A DNA stretch of 64,000 nt from Flammeovirga aprica JL-4. Its GTDB lineage: Bacteria > Bacteroidota > Bacteroidia > Cytophagales > Flammeovirgaceae. The stretch spans positions 1 to 64,000 of the forward strand of contig NZ_JABANE010000011.1 in assembly GCF_012844305.1 (NCBI RefSeq). Direction: 5' to 3'. The position numbers and the translations under genes are program-made. Numbering within the stretch: the stretch's first letter is position 1; each line of letters opens with the position of its first letter. Below are positions 27,137 through 36,675 of the stretch, one piece after another. The notes beneath the pieces were generated by a model. That model was not told where the DNA came from, searched no databases, and worked only from the letters and a program-made list of their open reading frames with translations.

Positions 27137-29224
27137 TTAGTTAAAAATAGACTCTGTTGCGTCACTTGGGGCTCTAGAAGGCTTTTTCTTACTATTTGAA
27201 GCGTTTCCAATTCTATATCTAAAAGTGAGTCTTACCACTCTCGATTCCCAGTCATAGGTTTTATCTTCTGAAAAAGTTGGTTGACTTCTACTCATTGTAT
27301 AGTGTTGTGTATTTAGCATATCATCCAAAACTAATACTAAACTCCCTTGTCCTTTCAATACTGACTGAGAAATAGAAGCATTTACAAAGTACCTTCTGTC
27401 AATATCACCTTGCGGATTTTTCTGAGGTGATAGATAAGTTCCTGAAAGCATAAACTGAGAGCCTTTCCAAAGTCTCATGTTTGAAGTGATGGTAGTTCTC
27501 CAGTTTATACTTGTCTGATAAACATTTGGATCAATGTTCCTTCCATCAATCATATTGTAAAATACATTTACATTAGCATTCACATTCCACCACTTCTTCA
27601 ATTCAGTATCTACAATCAGTTCTACACCAGCATCTGATGCTTTGTCCATATTTTCTACAGAATTGACCATTACGCCATCTTCTCCTTCGGTAGTGTACCA
27701 CCTTGCAGGGTCCTGATAAAGTTTATAATAGAGTGATCCTTTAAAACTGACTTTATCTTTATTCAAATTGTAACCGAGTTCAAAAGAATCTATGAAGGAT
27801 GCATTCAATTCGGGATTTCCTTGATTGATATAACTTGGATTAGAATAATCTACAAAAGGGTTGATCATTCTCATGCTTGGACGTTCTACTTTCTTTGTAT
27901 AGGTAAAAAACACATCATCGTATTCTGACAAACCTTGTTTTAAAGTCAAACTCGGATATAATTTGAAATAGTCGTTTTTATAGATATCTGAAGGATCTGA
28001 TTCTAAATTCGTTCTGATAATAGTCTGCTCGGCTCTGACTCCCGCTTGATAAGAAAACTTTTGATGTGATCCTGAAATCATCACATAGCCTGCAGTCACA
28101 TATTCATTATAATTAAAAATATTATTTCTGCTTTCATCAGGAAGGAACCCATCTGAATTTTCATCATAATTCATCACATTCAAACCTTCCGTTTTTGTTC
28201 TTATGGTTTGCTTCACTCCCGTCTCAAAATTTACATTTCCCATTGGACGAGTATAGTCCGTTTGAAATGAGAAATTTGAAAATGTAGCATCTTTATAGTT
28301 TTGTTCCGTTGTACCTAGTTCTTTGAAAATACCTACATCTCCTGAAGCATAAGCAGTACTAATTGCTAGCTCCTCTCCTTCTCTTTCAGTGGTATGTAAA
28401 TAATCCAACCGAACTTCTCCTTTCATTTTACTGCCTTCATTTATATTAGTTTGCATCGATCTGTGAGGCATATTTCCATCCTCTGTTACCTCTGTCCAGA
28501 GATCTCCATCCCTCAACCAATCTATCTTTACAACATTTGTGGAAATACTCAGGTTATTGTGTTCATTAAAATCATATTGGGCACCCAACTGAAAATTATG
28601 CTTCGTAAAATTATTATCACCGTAATACCCCTGATCTGTATTTTTGAATGGATCATCTTCACCAAAATTTTGAAGATTGGCATCCATGGACGCATATCGG
28701 TTTTCTTCTTTGAAGGTGTAAGATGAGTTAATAGAGAGTTTTCCTTCTTGTTTTTGAAAGCCTACACCACCGTCATACTTATCTCCGCTACCGTAACCGA
28801 GCATCACATTGGCAGAAGTATTTTTCAAATTATTGGAATTTGTAGCAATGTTTATAATACCTGCTGTTCCATCAGCATCATAACGAGCTGAAGGGTTGGA
28901 AATAATATCGATGTATTTAATATCCTGAATAAGAATCTGTTCCAGAATTGGCCCATATTCTCCCGATTGACTGGCAGGTCTGTTATTGATAAAGATCTGC
29001 ACACCCTCATTACCTCTGTAGCTCACTATACCATCGGCATTGACGTCTACAGCTGGAATTAGTTTTAAAGCATCTAAAGCATTACCATCTACAATCTTAA
29101 TATTTACTCCGATCTCATAACGATCATTAGAGTTATTATTTTGGGAGGTAGCTTCGTTTTCTTGTGCTTGGGTAATGGTTATAAAACCAAAGGATAATAA
29201 AATTACAAAAAGGTAGTCTTTCAC
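27137..29224 (-). CDS. Outer-membrane beta-barrel, TonB-dependent-receptor-like
   Basis: 695 residues: signal peptide (1-20), then a plug-like domain with VDVNADGIVSYRGNEGVQIF, DIKYIDIISNPSARYDADGTAGI and IINIA, then a barrel of alternating strands ending in RLTFRYRIG. This is the OMP_b-brl_3/TonB_dep_Rec_3 type frequent in Bacteroidota. Members usually begin with a carboxypeptidase-regulatory-like domain of about 90 residues; here the plug starts almost at once after the signal peptide. The polar C-terminus (SKKKPSRAPSDATESIFN) extends beyond the last strand. It heads a pair with a lipoprotein gene, although there is no SusD. Confidence 0.85.
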   Translation of the reverse strand: MKDYLFVILLSFGFITITQAQENEATSQNNNSNDRYEIGVNIKIVDGNALDALKLIPAVDVNADGIVSYRGNEGVQIFINNRPASQSGEYGPILEQILIQDIKYIDIISNPSARYDADGTAGIINIATNSNNLKNTSANVMLGYGSGDKYDGGVGFQKQEGKLSINSSYTFKEENRYASMDANLQNFGEDDPFKNTDQGYYGDNNFTKHNFQLGAQYDFNEHNNLSISTNVVKIDWLRDGDLWTEVTEDGNMPHRSMQTNINEGSKMKGEVRLDYLHTTEREGEELAISTAYASGDVGIFKELGTTEQNYKDATFSNFSFQTDYTRPMGNVNFETGVKQTIRTKTEGLNVMNYDENSDGFLPDESRNNIFNYNEYVTAGYVMISGSHQKFSYQAGVRAEQTIIRTNLESDPSDIYKNDYFKLYPSLTLKQGLSEYDDVFFTYTKKVERPSMRMINPFVDYSNPSYINQGNPELNASFIDSFELGYNLNKDKVSFKGSLYYKLYQDPARWYTTEGEDGVMVNSVENMDKASDAGVELIVDTELKKWWNVNANVNVFYNMIDGRNIDPNVYQTSINWRTTITSNMRLWKGSQFMLSGTYLSPQKNPQGDIDRRYFVNASISQSVLKGQGSLVLVLDDMLNTQHYTMSRSQPTFSEDKTYDWESRVVRLTFRYRIGNASNSKKKPSRAPSDATESIFN

Positions 29225-29386
29225 GAATTAATCAATTTATATAGTTTGATATAAAACTACGTTGAATTCAACTACCCAATAAGTCTTATTAAATCACATT
29301 ACCAATAACACTGCTTATTTTAATATTTAATTACTGAATTTAAGAGATCTTCAAATAATTTAATATCTAACATTATATCTAATAAC

Positions 29387-29424
29387 AAAAAAAGCACAAT
29401 GATCAATGTTATGATCATTGTGCT
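29387..29424 (-). terminator. Terminator of the DUF350 operon
   Basis: Perfect 13-bp stem AGCACAATGATCA/TGATCATTGTGCT (29393-29405, 29412-29424), 6-nt loop, then T7 on the minus strand, 26 bp past the DUF350 stop. Confidence 0.9.
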
Positions 29425-29449
29425 ATAATGGTAGCTTTAAAATTCTTCC

Positions 29450-30304
29450 TTAAAAAAGAAATAAAACTAAAAGGGAAACCATTAGATTAACACAGAAATC
29501 TAGTACACCTACCCCTATATTTTTATCTTCCACCAATTCATAATCCAGGTCAGATTTCGGTATAATCAATTTATCAAAGAAATAGCTGACTACTAATAAT
29601 AAGAATATCATAATGGTACCATCCATACAAATCATGATAAAGGTTTTACCCCACCCTTGAAAATCATGACCGATGGCAATCATTACAATAAGACCAATTG
29701 AAATCATTTTACCAGCTACACTAAATGCTACAGCGATATTTCCTTCGTGAATCTGATGCTGTATATCATATGACCTGAATTTGATGTATCCTTTCGTAAA
29801 TAAAACTAGGAAAACCTGACCAATACAATAAAAAACAAGGGCTTGAAGAGGTCCTCCACCCTCACCTTTAATTGCACCTGCAATCATCAGTCCTGAAGCT
29901 AACAATGAAGCAAGTTGCACAATCGCAGCCGCAATATTATGTTTTTCTTTGATCTCTTTTCGGATGGCTACTCTTCTGAAAATACCATGATCATTGACCC
30001 ATGAAGAAAGAAACATAATGGCAATACCCCCTAAAGCATAAGCAACTACATTTATAATATCTTGAAGAAGATCAACAGAAGGGCCTATCAAAGCCCCAAC
30101 GTAGATGGCAAAAACACCAATAAAATAGCCTCCGATAGAAATACCGTATGCTACATTGTCTTTTTCGGTCAACTGTACATCAACATTGTCTTTGTATATA
30201 ATTCTTTTGAAGAATTTAGAGATTAAAAGGATAACAGCGAAAATGAGAATGTAAATACTACTCATTCCCCATTCGGTAAGAATATCCAATAGTAGTTCTT
30301 TCAT
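29450..30304 (-). CDS. Double DUF350 (YjfL-like) membrane protein
   Basis: 284 residues with eight predicted helices forming two DUF350 units: VAYGISIGGYFIGVFAIYVGAL and the matching NIAVAFSVAGKMISIGLIVMIAI both show the G/A-rich first helix, and each unit has the paired WVNDHGIF / FDKLIIP loop. Biochemical function is not established; the family recurs near polyamine-related enzymes and envelope-stress (PspA-type) genes. It is the last gene of a three-gene operon with an exported FAD oxidoreductase (29 bp upstream). Confidence 0.88.
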   Translation of the reverse strand: MKELLLDILTEWGMSSIYILIFAVILLISKFFKRIIYKDNVDVQLTEKDNVAYGISIGGYFIGVFAIYVGALIGPSVDLLQDIINVVAYALGGIAIMFLSSWVNDHGIFRRVAIRKEIKEKHNIAAAIVQLASLLASGLMIAGAIKGEGGGPLQALVFYCIGQVFLVLFTKGYIKFRSYDIQHQIHEGNIAVAFSVAGKMISIGLIVMIAIGHDFQGWGKTFIMICMDGTIMIFLLLVVSYFFDKLIIPKSDLDYELVEDKNIGVGVLDFCVNLMVSLLVLFLF

Positions 30305-30333
30305 AATTGTTTAGTCTTTGATTAAAAAAAAGA

Positions 30334-31845
30334 TTATTTATGTCCTAATAGTTCAACGGCTTTTAGCCCTGAGTCAATTGCTTCAGTCAAGAAAGGCAAC
30401 CTGCCATTATCTACGCCTGCATATACTAGCTTTTCATGTTCTCTATTGTCATTCATATCTTTAAAAAGGTAATGCGGAATAGGAATCGGCATTGCATGCC
30501 CCATTAAATTTATATATACTTTTTCAATTTGAGAAATTAAATCTTCTTCCTTTAGGTTAAAAAATGAAGAAATATTACGGCTTGTCTGCAGTGCTATTTC
30601 TTTTGGGTATTGAGCTACTTTTGTCAATTTATGTTTGTCAGCTGAAGAAAAACAATAATAGGCTGTCAGTACTCTGTCTTCTTTTAGAGTTTGAGTAGTG
30701 GAATCTACAAATCCCATAAATTCTGTTTCATTGGATAAATCTTCATTTTGCCAAGCTCCAAAAGGTATAGTATTGTCTTTCTTCAAAACAATATTGACCA
30801 CCATCCATGGAGCCTGTTCTAAGTGTTTTAGAGAAGGTTGTTTTTCTTTTAAGATATACTTCAATGCATGTTTCTGTCCTGCGTAAATCACTTCATCAGC
30901 ATAGAAGATTTTAATTTTCTTAGCTTTAACATCAATCACTGAAACTTCAAACTGCCCTTCTTTTTTTTGAATAGAAGTCACTAAATGATTGTCCTTTAAT
31001 TTTTCGGCCGGTAACTGTTTCAAGAATTTATTGATGAAATAATAATTGCCCTCTGGTGGAGAAAAAGTAGCACAGCACTCCCCAAATTCCGGTCTTACCG
31101 CATAATAGGCAATTCCTGCAAAAGCGGATACCTTCTCTATTCCTGCTCCAAAATCGTCTATTAAATGATAATTTAAACCCCTTACTAATTGTTCTGTAAG
31201 ATTGATTCTCTGCTCTATGAGCCAAGTCTTAAAATTGATATCGTTCAAGCTTTTGGTTTCCGCAGCAGACAAACGGGAAGGTAAAGTTATTTTTGAGTAA
31301 TACGGCTGGAGTAATTCATAAAACTTGGTGGTTTCAGCTGAAGGCAAAAGTACTTGATCATAATATTCTCCTTTATATTTTGTATTCGTCAAAAAGGATT
31401 CAGAGATCAAATATTCTTTTTCTTTAAATTCATAAAATGCCCCTTTCTTTTCTATTACATTTAATTCCTCTAAAACTTGAAGCACTTCTTTACCAAACTT
31501 CTCTGGGTAAGTCATATCATAATGAGCCCCTTGTGCAAAAACAGTATTGCCATGATTTTGTGAGGATGAACTTCCTCCAAAACGGTCTGATAATTCAAAT
31601 AATAAAAAATCTTTCTCTCTTAATTGATAAGCGGAAGCCAAACCTGCTACACCTCCACCCACTATTATGGTCTTTACTTTTTCAGCTTCCTCTTTTGGAA
31701 ATGATTTACTTTGATAGACCAAATGACCTACTTTATCATCAGATCTAACTTCTATTTCGAAAGGGTATTCTTCTTTACTATCACACCCCGCCAAAACTCC
31801 GAGTAAGGCAGTGGAGGACAGCTGAAGAAAATATCTTCTTTTCAT
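30334..31845 (-). CDS. Tat-exported FAD-dependent oxidoreductase lipoprotein (amine-oxidase-like)
   Basis: 503 residues. The N-terminus KRRYFLQLSSTALLGVLAGC combines a twin-arginine motif with a lipobox (Cys21), predicting export of a folded, cofactor-loaded protein and lipid anchoring. Then a Rossmann FAD loop (TIIVGGGVAGLASAYQL), FELSDRFGGSSSSQ, and a C-terminal FAD-contact region YAGVDNGRLPFLTEAIDSGL like flavin amine oxidases. Substrate unknown. It abuts the upstream multi-His membrane gene without a gap (stop and start adjacent) and is followed by DUF350, so the three are one operon. Confidence 0.85.
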   Translation of the reverse strand: MKRRYFLQLSSTALLGVLAGCDSKEEYPFEIEVRSDDKVGHLVYQSKSFPKEEAEKVKTIIVGGGVAGLASAYQLREKDFLLFELSDRFGGSSSSQNHGNTVFAQGAHYDMTYPEKFGKEVLQVLEELNVIEKKGAFYEFKEKEYLISESFLTNTKYKGEYYDQVLLPSAETTKFYELLQPYYSKITLPSRLSAAETKSLNDINFKTWLIEQRINLTEQLVRGLNYHLIDDFGAGIEKVSAFAGIAYYAVRPEFGECCATFSPPEGNYYFINKFLKQLPAEKLKDNHLVTSIQKKEGQFEVSVIDVKAKKIKIFYADEVIYAGQKHALKYILKEKQPSLKHLEQAPWMVVNIVLKKDNTIPFGAWQNEDLSNETEFMGFVDSTTQTLKEDRVLTAYYCFSSADKHKLTKVAQYPKEIALQTSRNISSFFNLKEEDLISQIEKVYINLMGHAMPIPIPHYLFKDMNDNREHEKLVYAGVDNGRLPFLTEAIDSGLKAVELLGHK

Positions 31846-32913
31846 TTATCTTGTAAAAATATTTTTGATGTATGGGTTGTCTTTTCCTTTCCAGATAAAA
31901 CCGTCTAGTATATAATGTGTTATCTGAGGAAGAGATAAAAAGGCAATAATTAACGCTCTTAAAAACTGATGGTCAACATAGAGTTCAGGCCAATTTCCAA
32001 ATAAGTCCACTCTCTCATTATTAATAAAAATATCCCAGAGCATCTCTTCAGAAGAGCCTAGAAAAAGACATATCAGTAACATCCACAAAACACTGAACAC
32101 TACTTTCATGATGGACTGACTATGATTATTCCGAATTACTTTTTTCTCTTCCACATAATAGAAGACTAAAAACATATAAGGTATACCGTGTGCTACAACA
32201 TTGGTAATCGTAAAAGAAAAATCAGAATTGAAATACACAATCCCCAACCACCATGTACCAAAAGTAGAAACTACCCACAGCACTTTTCCAATAGGGAACG
32301 ACCTATTGTTTTTTTGGCTTGAAAGTAACAATTCTACTATCCAAGTCATCAAAATAGAGAAATATATAATATTTAGAATATCTACTATTCCTGTTGAAAG
32401 AATGGGGAACGTGATAAAGTCATCCGTATTGAACCAATTGAACTTTCTATCTCCTAAAAAATGCCATATAAACACAGGATATAAAGTTCCTAGATAGATC
32501 ATAGCCTCATCTTTGAATACTTTACCTTTTACTGGAGATTTAATTTTATAGAGTTTTAAAAAGCCGTACTGTTGCTTTATAAAATGATATAATGCAAAAT
32601 AGGCTAATACTCTCCAGAATAAATTTTCAGAATACCATGAGAAGATAAGGGTAAAAAGGAAAGCGATCATTGGCGCCAATTTAATCACTGAACTGTAATT
32701 GACTCGTTCTTCTTTGGAAAGGTAAGTCCTGAAAATGGTACTCCAAACATGCGATACGTCTACTCCTAACACAAAAAACACCCACACCAGCAAGGGAATC
32801 TTCATATCTGCAAATGTACTGTCAAATAGAAAACATAAACCCCAAGTGATAAAAATTGGAAGGTATAAAAAAAGTAGATCTAGTTTCTTAGAAAATAACC
32901 ATTGCTTATTCAT
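31846..32913 (-). CDS. Polytopic membrane protein with conserved-looking histidines
   Basis: 355 residues from ATG 32913 (a 32940 start adds nine). About nine or ten helices. Histidines fall within or beside helices: VDVSHVWSTIFRTY, YFALYHFIKQQYGF, NVVAHGIPYMFLVFYYVEEKK and PQITHYILDGFIWK, a spacing reminiscent of metal- or heme-binding membrane enzymes such as the Brp/Blh carotene dioxygenases; that resemblance is only suggestive. It is first in the operon with the FAD oxidoreductase and DUF350 protein, so it could be an electron partner or produce the substrate. Confidence 0.7.
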   Translation of the reverse strand: MNKQWLFSKKLDLLFLYLPIFITWGLCFLFDSTFADMKIPLLVWVFFVLGVDVSHVWSTIFRTYLSKEERVNYSSVIKLAPMIAFLFTLIFSWYSENLFWRVLAYFALYHFIKQQYGFLKLYKIKSPVKGKVFKDEAMIYLGTLYPVFIWHFLGDRKFNWFNTDDFITFPILSTGIVDILNIIYFSILMTWIVELLLSSQKNNRSFPIGKVLWVVSTFGTWWLGIVYFNSDFSFTITNVVAHGIPYMFLVFYYVEEKKVIRNNHSQSIMKVVFSVLWMLLICLFLGSSEEMLWDIFINNERVDLFGNWPELYVDHQFLRALIIAFLSLPQITHYILDGFIWKGKDNPYIKNIFTR

Positions 32914-32930
32914 TAGTTTAAATATAAGCA

Positions 32931-32966
32931 CAAAAGCCACCTTAGAATAATCTAAAGTGGCTTTTG
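32931..32966. terminator. Terminator of yaaA
   Basis: AAAAGCCACCTTAGA (32932-32946) pairs with TCTAAAGTGGCTTTT (32951-32965) with one mismatch. It lies between yaaA and the next minus-strand operon, within that operon's promoter region. Confidence 0.8.
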
Positions 32967-32984
32967 TATATCAAATAACATTTT

Positions 32985-33746
32985 TTATCCTCTTGTAAAA
33001 ACAAGTTCGTTTCCTTTGCTTAATTCTTCATTGAAAGTATAATCCTCATAATCAAAACCTTTCAAACCTTCAATACTATCAATTTTATGATCAACAATAT
33101 ACCTTACCATTAAGCCTCTCGCTTTTTTGGCAAAGAAACTGATGACTTTATAAGTTCCATTTTTATGATCTTTAAAAACAGGCGTTACAATTTCAGCTTT
33201 CAATTTTTTCTTATCTACAGCTTTGAAATATTCATTAGAAGCAAGGTTAACAAGCATTTCCCCTTCAGTCAGTTCTTCATTTAAAGAAGCCGTTACCGTT
33301 TCTTTCCAGAAAGAATATAGGTTTTTGTGGTCTTCCACTCCCCATTTTGTTCCCATTTCCAAACGGTAAGGCTGCATTAAATCCATTGGCTTTAACACTC
33401 CATACAAACCTGATAGAATTCTCAGATGATTTTGTAAATATTCCTGCTGTTCAGTATTTAATGAATAAGCATCCAAACCAACATATACATCTCCTTTAAA
33501 AGCATAAACTGCTTGACGGGCATTATTAGGATCAAAATCTTTCTTCCATTCCATAAATCTTTCCTTATTCAGGTCAGATAATTTTGGACTAATGCTCATC
33601 AACTTTCCAATATCTTCAGAAGAGAGTTGGGCTAATGATTTAACAAGTTGTTCAGATTGATCCATAAATCTAGGATTAGAAACAATTTCCGATGAAAATG
33701 GCGTTTCATAATCTAAACTCTTTGCTGGGGAAACCACTAACTTCAT
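32985..33746 (-). CDS. yaaA: Peroxide stress protein YaaA (UPF0246)
   Basis: 253 residues beginning MKLVVSPAKSLDYETPF, the family's N-terminus; further signatures are RQAVYAFKGDVYVGLDA, HLRILSGLYGVLKP and KARGLMVRYIV. In E. coli YaaA lowers free iron during peroxide stress and binds DNA; in this organism that role is inferred. An in-frame extension up to 33893 is rejected because it overlaps the upstream rhodanese gene and has no family similarity. Confidence 0.92.
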   Translation of the reverse strand: MKLVVSPAKSLDYETPFSSEIVSNPRFMDQSEQLVKSLAQLSSEDIGKLMSISPKLSDLNKERFMEWKKDFDPNNARQAVYAFKGDVYVGLDAYSLNTEQQEYLQNHLRILSGLYGVLKPMDLMQPYRLEMGTKWGVEDHKNLYSFWKETVTASLNEELTEGEMLVNLASNEYFKAVDKKKLKAEIVTPVFKDHKNGTYKVISFFAKKARGLMVRYIVDHKIDSIEGLKGFDYEDYTFNEELSKGNELVFTRG

Positions 33747-33850
33747 AATTATATCTTTTTTATATTTTTTTGCTGTATTAACTGAGTGCAATTTACAACT
33801 GAAACCACACTTATTCCAATCAAAAAATTTTATGTACTGATAGACCTTTT

Positions 33851-34249
33851 TTATTGTTGAGGAATGATGACCTTCCCTCCTGCTTTTTTCCAATCTGTAA
33901 TGCCACCTTCTAGGTCCACTACTTTAGTAAAACCAAGATCCACTAATTTTTGTTTTGCTTTGGCACTTCTTCCTCCTGACTTGCAAAACACCATTACAGT
34001 AGCATCTTTGTCCAGTTTCTCCACTTCCTCCGTGAAAGAATCATCCATCACATTTATATTGACGGCTCCTTCCATTGTTCCTCCATTAAATTCGCCTGGA
34101 GTCCTTACATCCAATACAATAGCATTAGGATTTTCTTGTCTAATCTCCACAAAATCAGACACTGCCACTTGTGGTTCGTTGTTAACTGCTCTGTTACAAG
34201 CACTGAAAAATACAATTCCGATAAGAAGTGAGATGAAGAAGTTTTTCAT
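33851..34249 (-). CDS. Rhodanese-domain lipoprotein
   Basis: 132 residues: lipoprotein signal with FFSAC (Cys18), then one rhodanese domain with the CDC25-like entry VLDVRTPGEF and active-site loop VFCKSGGRSA (Cys89). Sulfur transfer from thiosulfate or persulfides in the periplasm is the likely chemistry. Shares the minus strand with yaaA 104 bp downstream, which may be cotranscribed. Confidence 0.9.
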   Translation of the reverse strand: MKNFFISLLIGIVFFSACNRAVNNEPQVAVSDFVEIRQENPNAIVLDVRTPGEFNGGTMEGAVNINVMDDSFTEEVEKLDKDATVMVFCKSGGRSAKAKQKLVDLGFTKVVDLEGGITDWKKAGGKVIIPQQ

Positions 34250-34535
34250 TAGAAATTATTTTTTAAAAATATAAATAACTGATTTTCAGTATGAAAAATA
34301 TAATGGCACGATTTTAATTTTAATTCCACAACAAAATATGTTATTTTTCGTGTACTATATTTGACTTATACCTATAACCTATAGTGTTTAAAGTTTTCAC
34401 AAGTTAATGAATCAAAAGATTTTTGTGCAAATTTTAGGTAAAAGCTATGATCTTTACTGATCAGGAATCTGTTATTATTTCTTTGCCTTATTATAAGCAT
34501 CGAAATGTATTTTTTAATTACTGACTTCAAGTACC

Positions 34536-36011
34536 ATGTTAAAACAGGCGCAGAAGCTCAAGCAGACACAGACGTTATCACCGCAGCAAATTCAGTTTAT
34601 TAAACTTTTGCAGGTGCCTACTATAGAGCTGGAAAAAAGAATTCAAGAAGAACTTCAAGAAAATCCCGTTCTTGAAGAAGGGAAGGAGTCTGACCGTGAA
34701 GAACAAGAGTTCGGAAACGATGACGCCTCAACAAATGATGACACCAATGATGAGTTTGATGACATTCCTGAAATTGACCCAATAGACGAAGTAAATTTAG
34801 ATGACTACGTCAACAGAGATGACGTGGCAGGCTATAAAATGTATGGAGATGGTGATGTATCTGATGATAAAGAACTTCCTATCCCTATGATGGACACCCT
34901 CGGTGATTCACTTCTTGTTCAATTGAGTTTTCTCAATCTCAATGAAGTGGAACAGCAGATTGGTGAACAATTAATTGGCAGTATTGAAAGCGATGGCTAT
35001 ATCCGCAGACCGTTAGAAGCGATTGTCAATGATCTTGCCTTCTTACAGAATGTGGAAACGGATCTCAATCATGTAGAAGCTGTATTAAAGAAAATCCAGC
35101 AGTTTGATCCTCCAGGAATTGGAGCTAGAACTTTGCAGGAGTGTCTTGAAATTCAACTGAGAAAGAAAGATACGCAGGATTCTATCGTCAAGATTGCCAT
35201 CAAAATGATTGTGTTGTGTTTTGAAGAATTCAAAAAGAAGCACTACACTAAGATTCAAAAAAGACTGGGTATTGATGATGAGCAAATGAAAGATGCCATT
35301 GAAATGATTATTCACCTCAATCCTAAGCCAGGAGGAGTGAATAGCAACGCCGCATCCGCTCAATTCTTAACACCCGATTTTATCATAAAAGAGGTAAACG
35401 GCAGAATCAACATATCACTCAATGGTAAGAACGCTCCAGACCTGCGTGTAAGCCGTCAGTATGGCGATATGATTGACGCTTTTGACAAAACCCCGAAGAA
35501 GACGAAGAAAATGCGTGAGGAGGTGCGTTTTGTAAAACAAAAGCTCGATGCAGCCAAATGGTTTATTGATGCTATCAAACAACGTCAGGATACTTTGCTG
35601 AGAACGATGCAGGCCATTGTAGATTATCAGATGCCTTTCTTCCTTAGTGGAGATGAAGGACAGCTGAGACCTATGATCCTAAAAGATATTGCTGAAATTA
35701 TTCAAATGGATATCTCTACAGTATCAAGAGTAGCAAGCAGTAAAGTGGTAGAGACTGATTTTGGTATTTATCCTCTTAAATATTTCTTCTCTGAAAGTAT
35801 TTCTACAGAAAGCGGTGAAGATGTAAGTAGCAAACAAGTGAAATCTGTCTTGAAAGAGATGATTGAAACTGAAGATAAGAAGAAACCTTTGTCTGATGAT
35901 AAACTTGAGAAACTACTCCGTATCAAAGGATACAACATTGCCCGTAGAACTGTGGCGAAGTACAGAGAGCAAATGAATATTCCAGTAGCAAGAATGAGAA
36001 AAGAACTATAA
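34536..36011 (+). CDS. rpoN: RNA polymerase sigma-54 factor
   Basis: 491 residues with all parts: activator-interacting region I (QKLKQTQTLSPQQIQFIKLLQ), an acidic linker (40-110, rich in Asp/Glu), the core-binding domain, the HTH (LKDIAEIIQMDISTVSRVASSK), and the RpoN box ARRTVAKYRE close to the C-terminus. Needs NtrC-type AAA activators, none in view. Upstream region holds a TATATTTG -7-like element at 34356-34363. The next gene starts 4 bp after the stop, so they are cotranscribed. Confidence 0.96.
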   Translation: MLKQAQKLKQTQTLSPQQIQFIKLLQVPTIELEKRIQEELQENPVLEEGKESDREEQEFGNDDASTNDDTNDEFDDIPEIDPIDEVNLDDYVNRDDVAGYKMYGDGDVSDDKELPIPMMDTLGDSLLVQLSFLNLNEVEQQIGEQLIGSIESDGYIRRPLEAIVNDLAFLQNVETDLNHVEAVLKKIQQFDPPGIGARTLQECLEIQLRKKDTQDSIVKIAIKMIVLCFEEFKKKHYTKIQKRLGIDDEQMKDAIEMIIHLNPKPGGVNSNAASAQFLTPDFIIKEVNGRINISLNGKNAPDLRVSRQYGDMIDAFDKTPKKTKKMREEVRFVKQKLDAAKWFIDAIKQRQDTLLRTMQAIVDYQMPFFLSGDEGQLRPMILKDIAEIIQMDISTVSRVASSKVVETDFGIYPLKYFFSESISTESGEDVSSKQVKSVLKEMIETEDKKKPLSDDKLEKLLRIKGYNIARRTVAKYREQMNIPVARMRKEL

Positions 36012-36015
36012 TAAC

Positions 36016-36675
36016 ATGCTTGAAACAAAAAAAGTATTTCAGATTATATCCGTTCTTTTACATCCCATATTTATACCCTGCATTATTGCGGGGTTATTTC
36101 TTTTTGGGGTAAATGAAGCACCTTGGCTAGATGCAAAAGCGAGATGGTCTCTATTCAGCCTGATTTCGACCATCACCACTTTAATGCCGATCAGCTGTCT
36201 TTTAATTATGCAAAGATTCGGAGTGGTAAAAAGTCCGCAGATGCATCATAGAGAAGAACGTGCCTTTGCACTTTCCATCATGATTTTATCTTTGGCTATT
36301 CTGTGTTATCTACTGATTGTCAAAGTCAATGTAAGTACGGCCCTCAGTATTTCTTTCTGTGCGGTTACCATTACACTGATTACAGCGAACATCGCCAACT
36401 TTGTCGATAAAATAAGTCTTCATTCGGTGGGGTTATCCGGGTTGATTGGCATACTGTATTACTTTATCAGAGAAGCTGAAGCAGAACCAAATATCATCCT
36501 GTTTGATGCTTTCGGTATCAGTATTATTTTGCTTGGTGTAGTAATGACGGCAAGATTATACTTAAAAGCACATACGTACTATCAAATATTGACAGGTGCA
36601 GTGATTGGCTTTCTTAGTGGCTTTGGGGGAGCCCTTTTGAGTGCTCACTTCCTACAGCATCATACCTTGATCTAA
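36016..36675 (+). CDS. PAP2-like integral membrane protein
   Basis: 219 residues, six to seven helices. The C-terminal half (KISLHSVGLSG and later ARLYLKAHTYYQILTGAVIG) resembles motifs C2 and C3 of the PAP2 phosphatase superfamily (SGH; SRxxxxxHxxxD), but the catalytic Asp partner and the canonical first motif KxxxxxxRP are not clear. It may be a degenerate or divergent lipid-phosphatase-like protein. Cotranscribed with rpoN (4 bp gap); its stop overlaps the end of the convergent response regulator by 4 bp. Confidence 0.65.
   Translation: MLETKKVFQIISVLLHPIFIPCIIAGLFLFGVNEAPWLDAKARWSLFSLISTITTLMPISCLLIMQRFGVVKSPQMHHREERAFALSIMILSLAILCYLLIVKVNVSTALSISFCAVTITLITANIANFVDKISLHSVGLSGLIGILYYFIREAEAEPNIILFDAFGISIILLGVVMTARLYLKAHTYYQILTGAVIGFLSGFGGALLSAHFLQHHTLI

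Noticed and set aside
33747..33893. N-terminal extension of YaaA
   Set aside because: No similarity; overlaps the rhodanese gene end; the family starts at MKLVVSP.
34356..34363. TATATTTG as rpoN promoter
   Set aside because: Matches -7 only; no TTG at 19-21 bp, so mentioned but not called.
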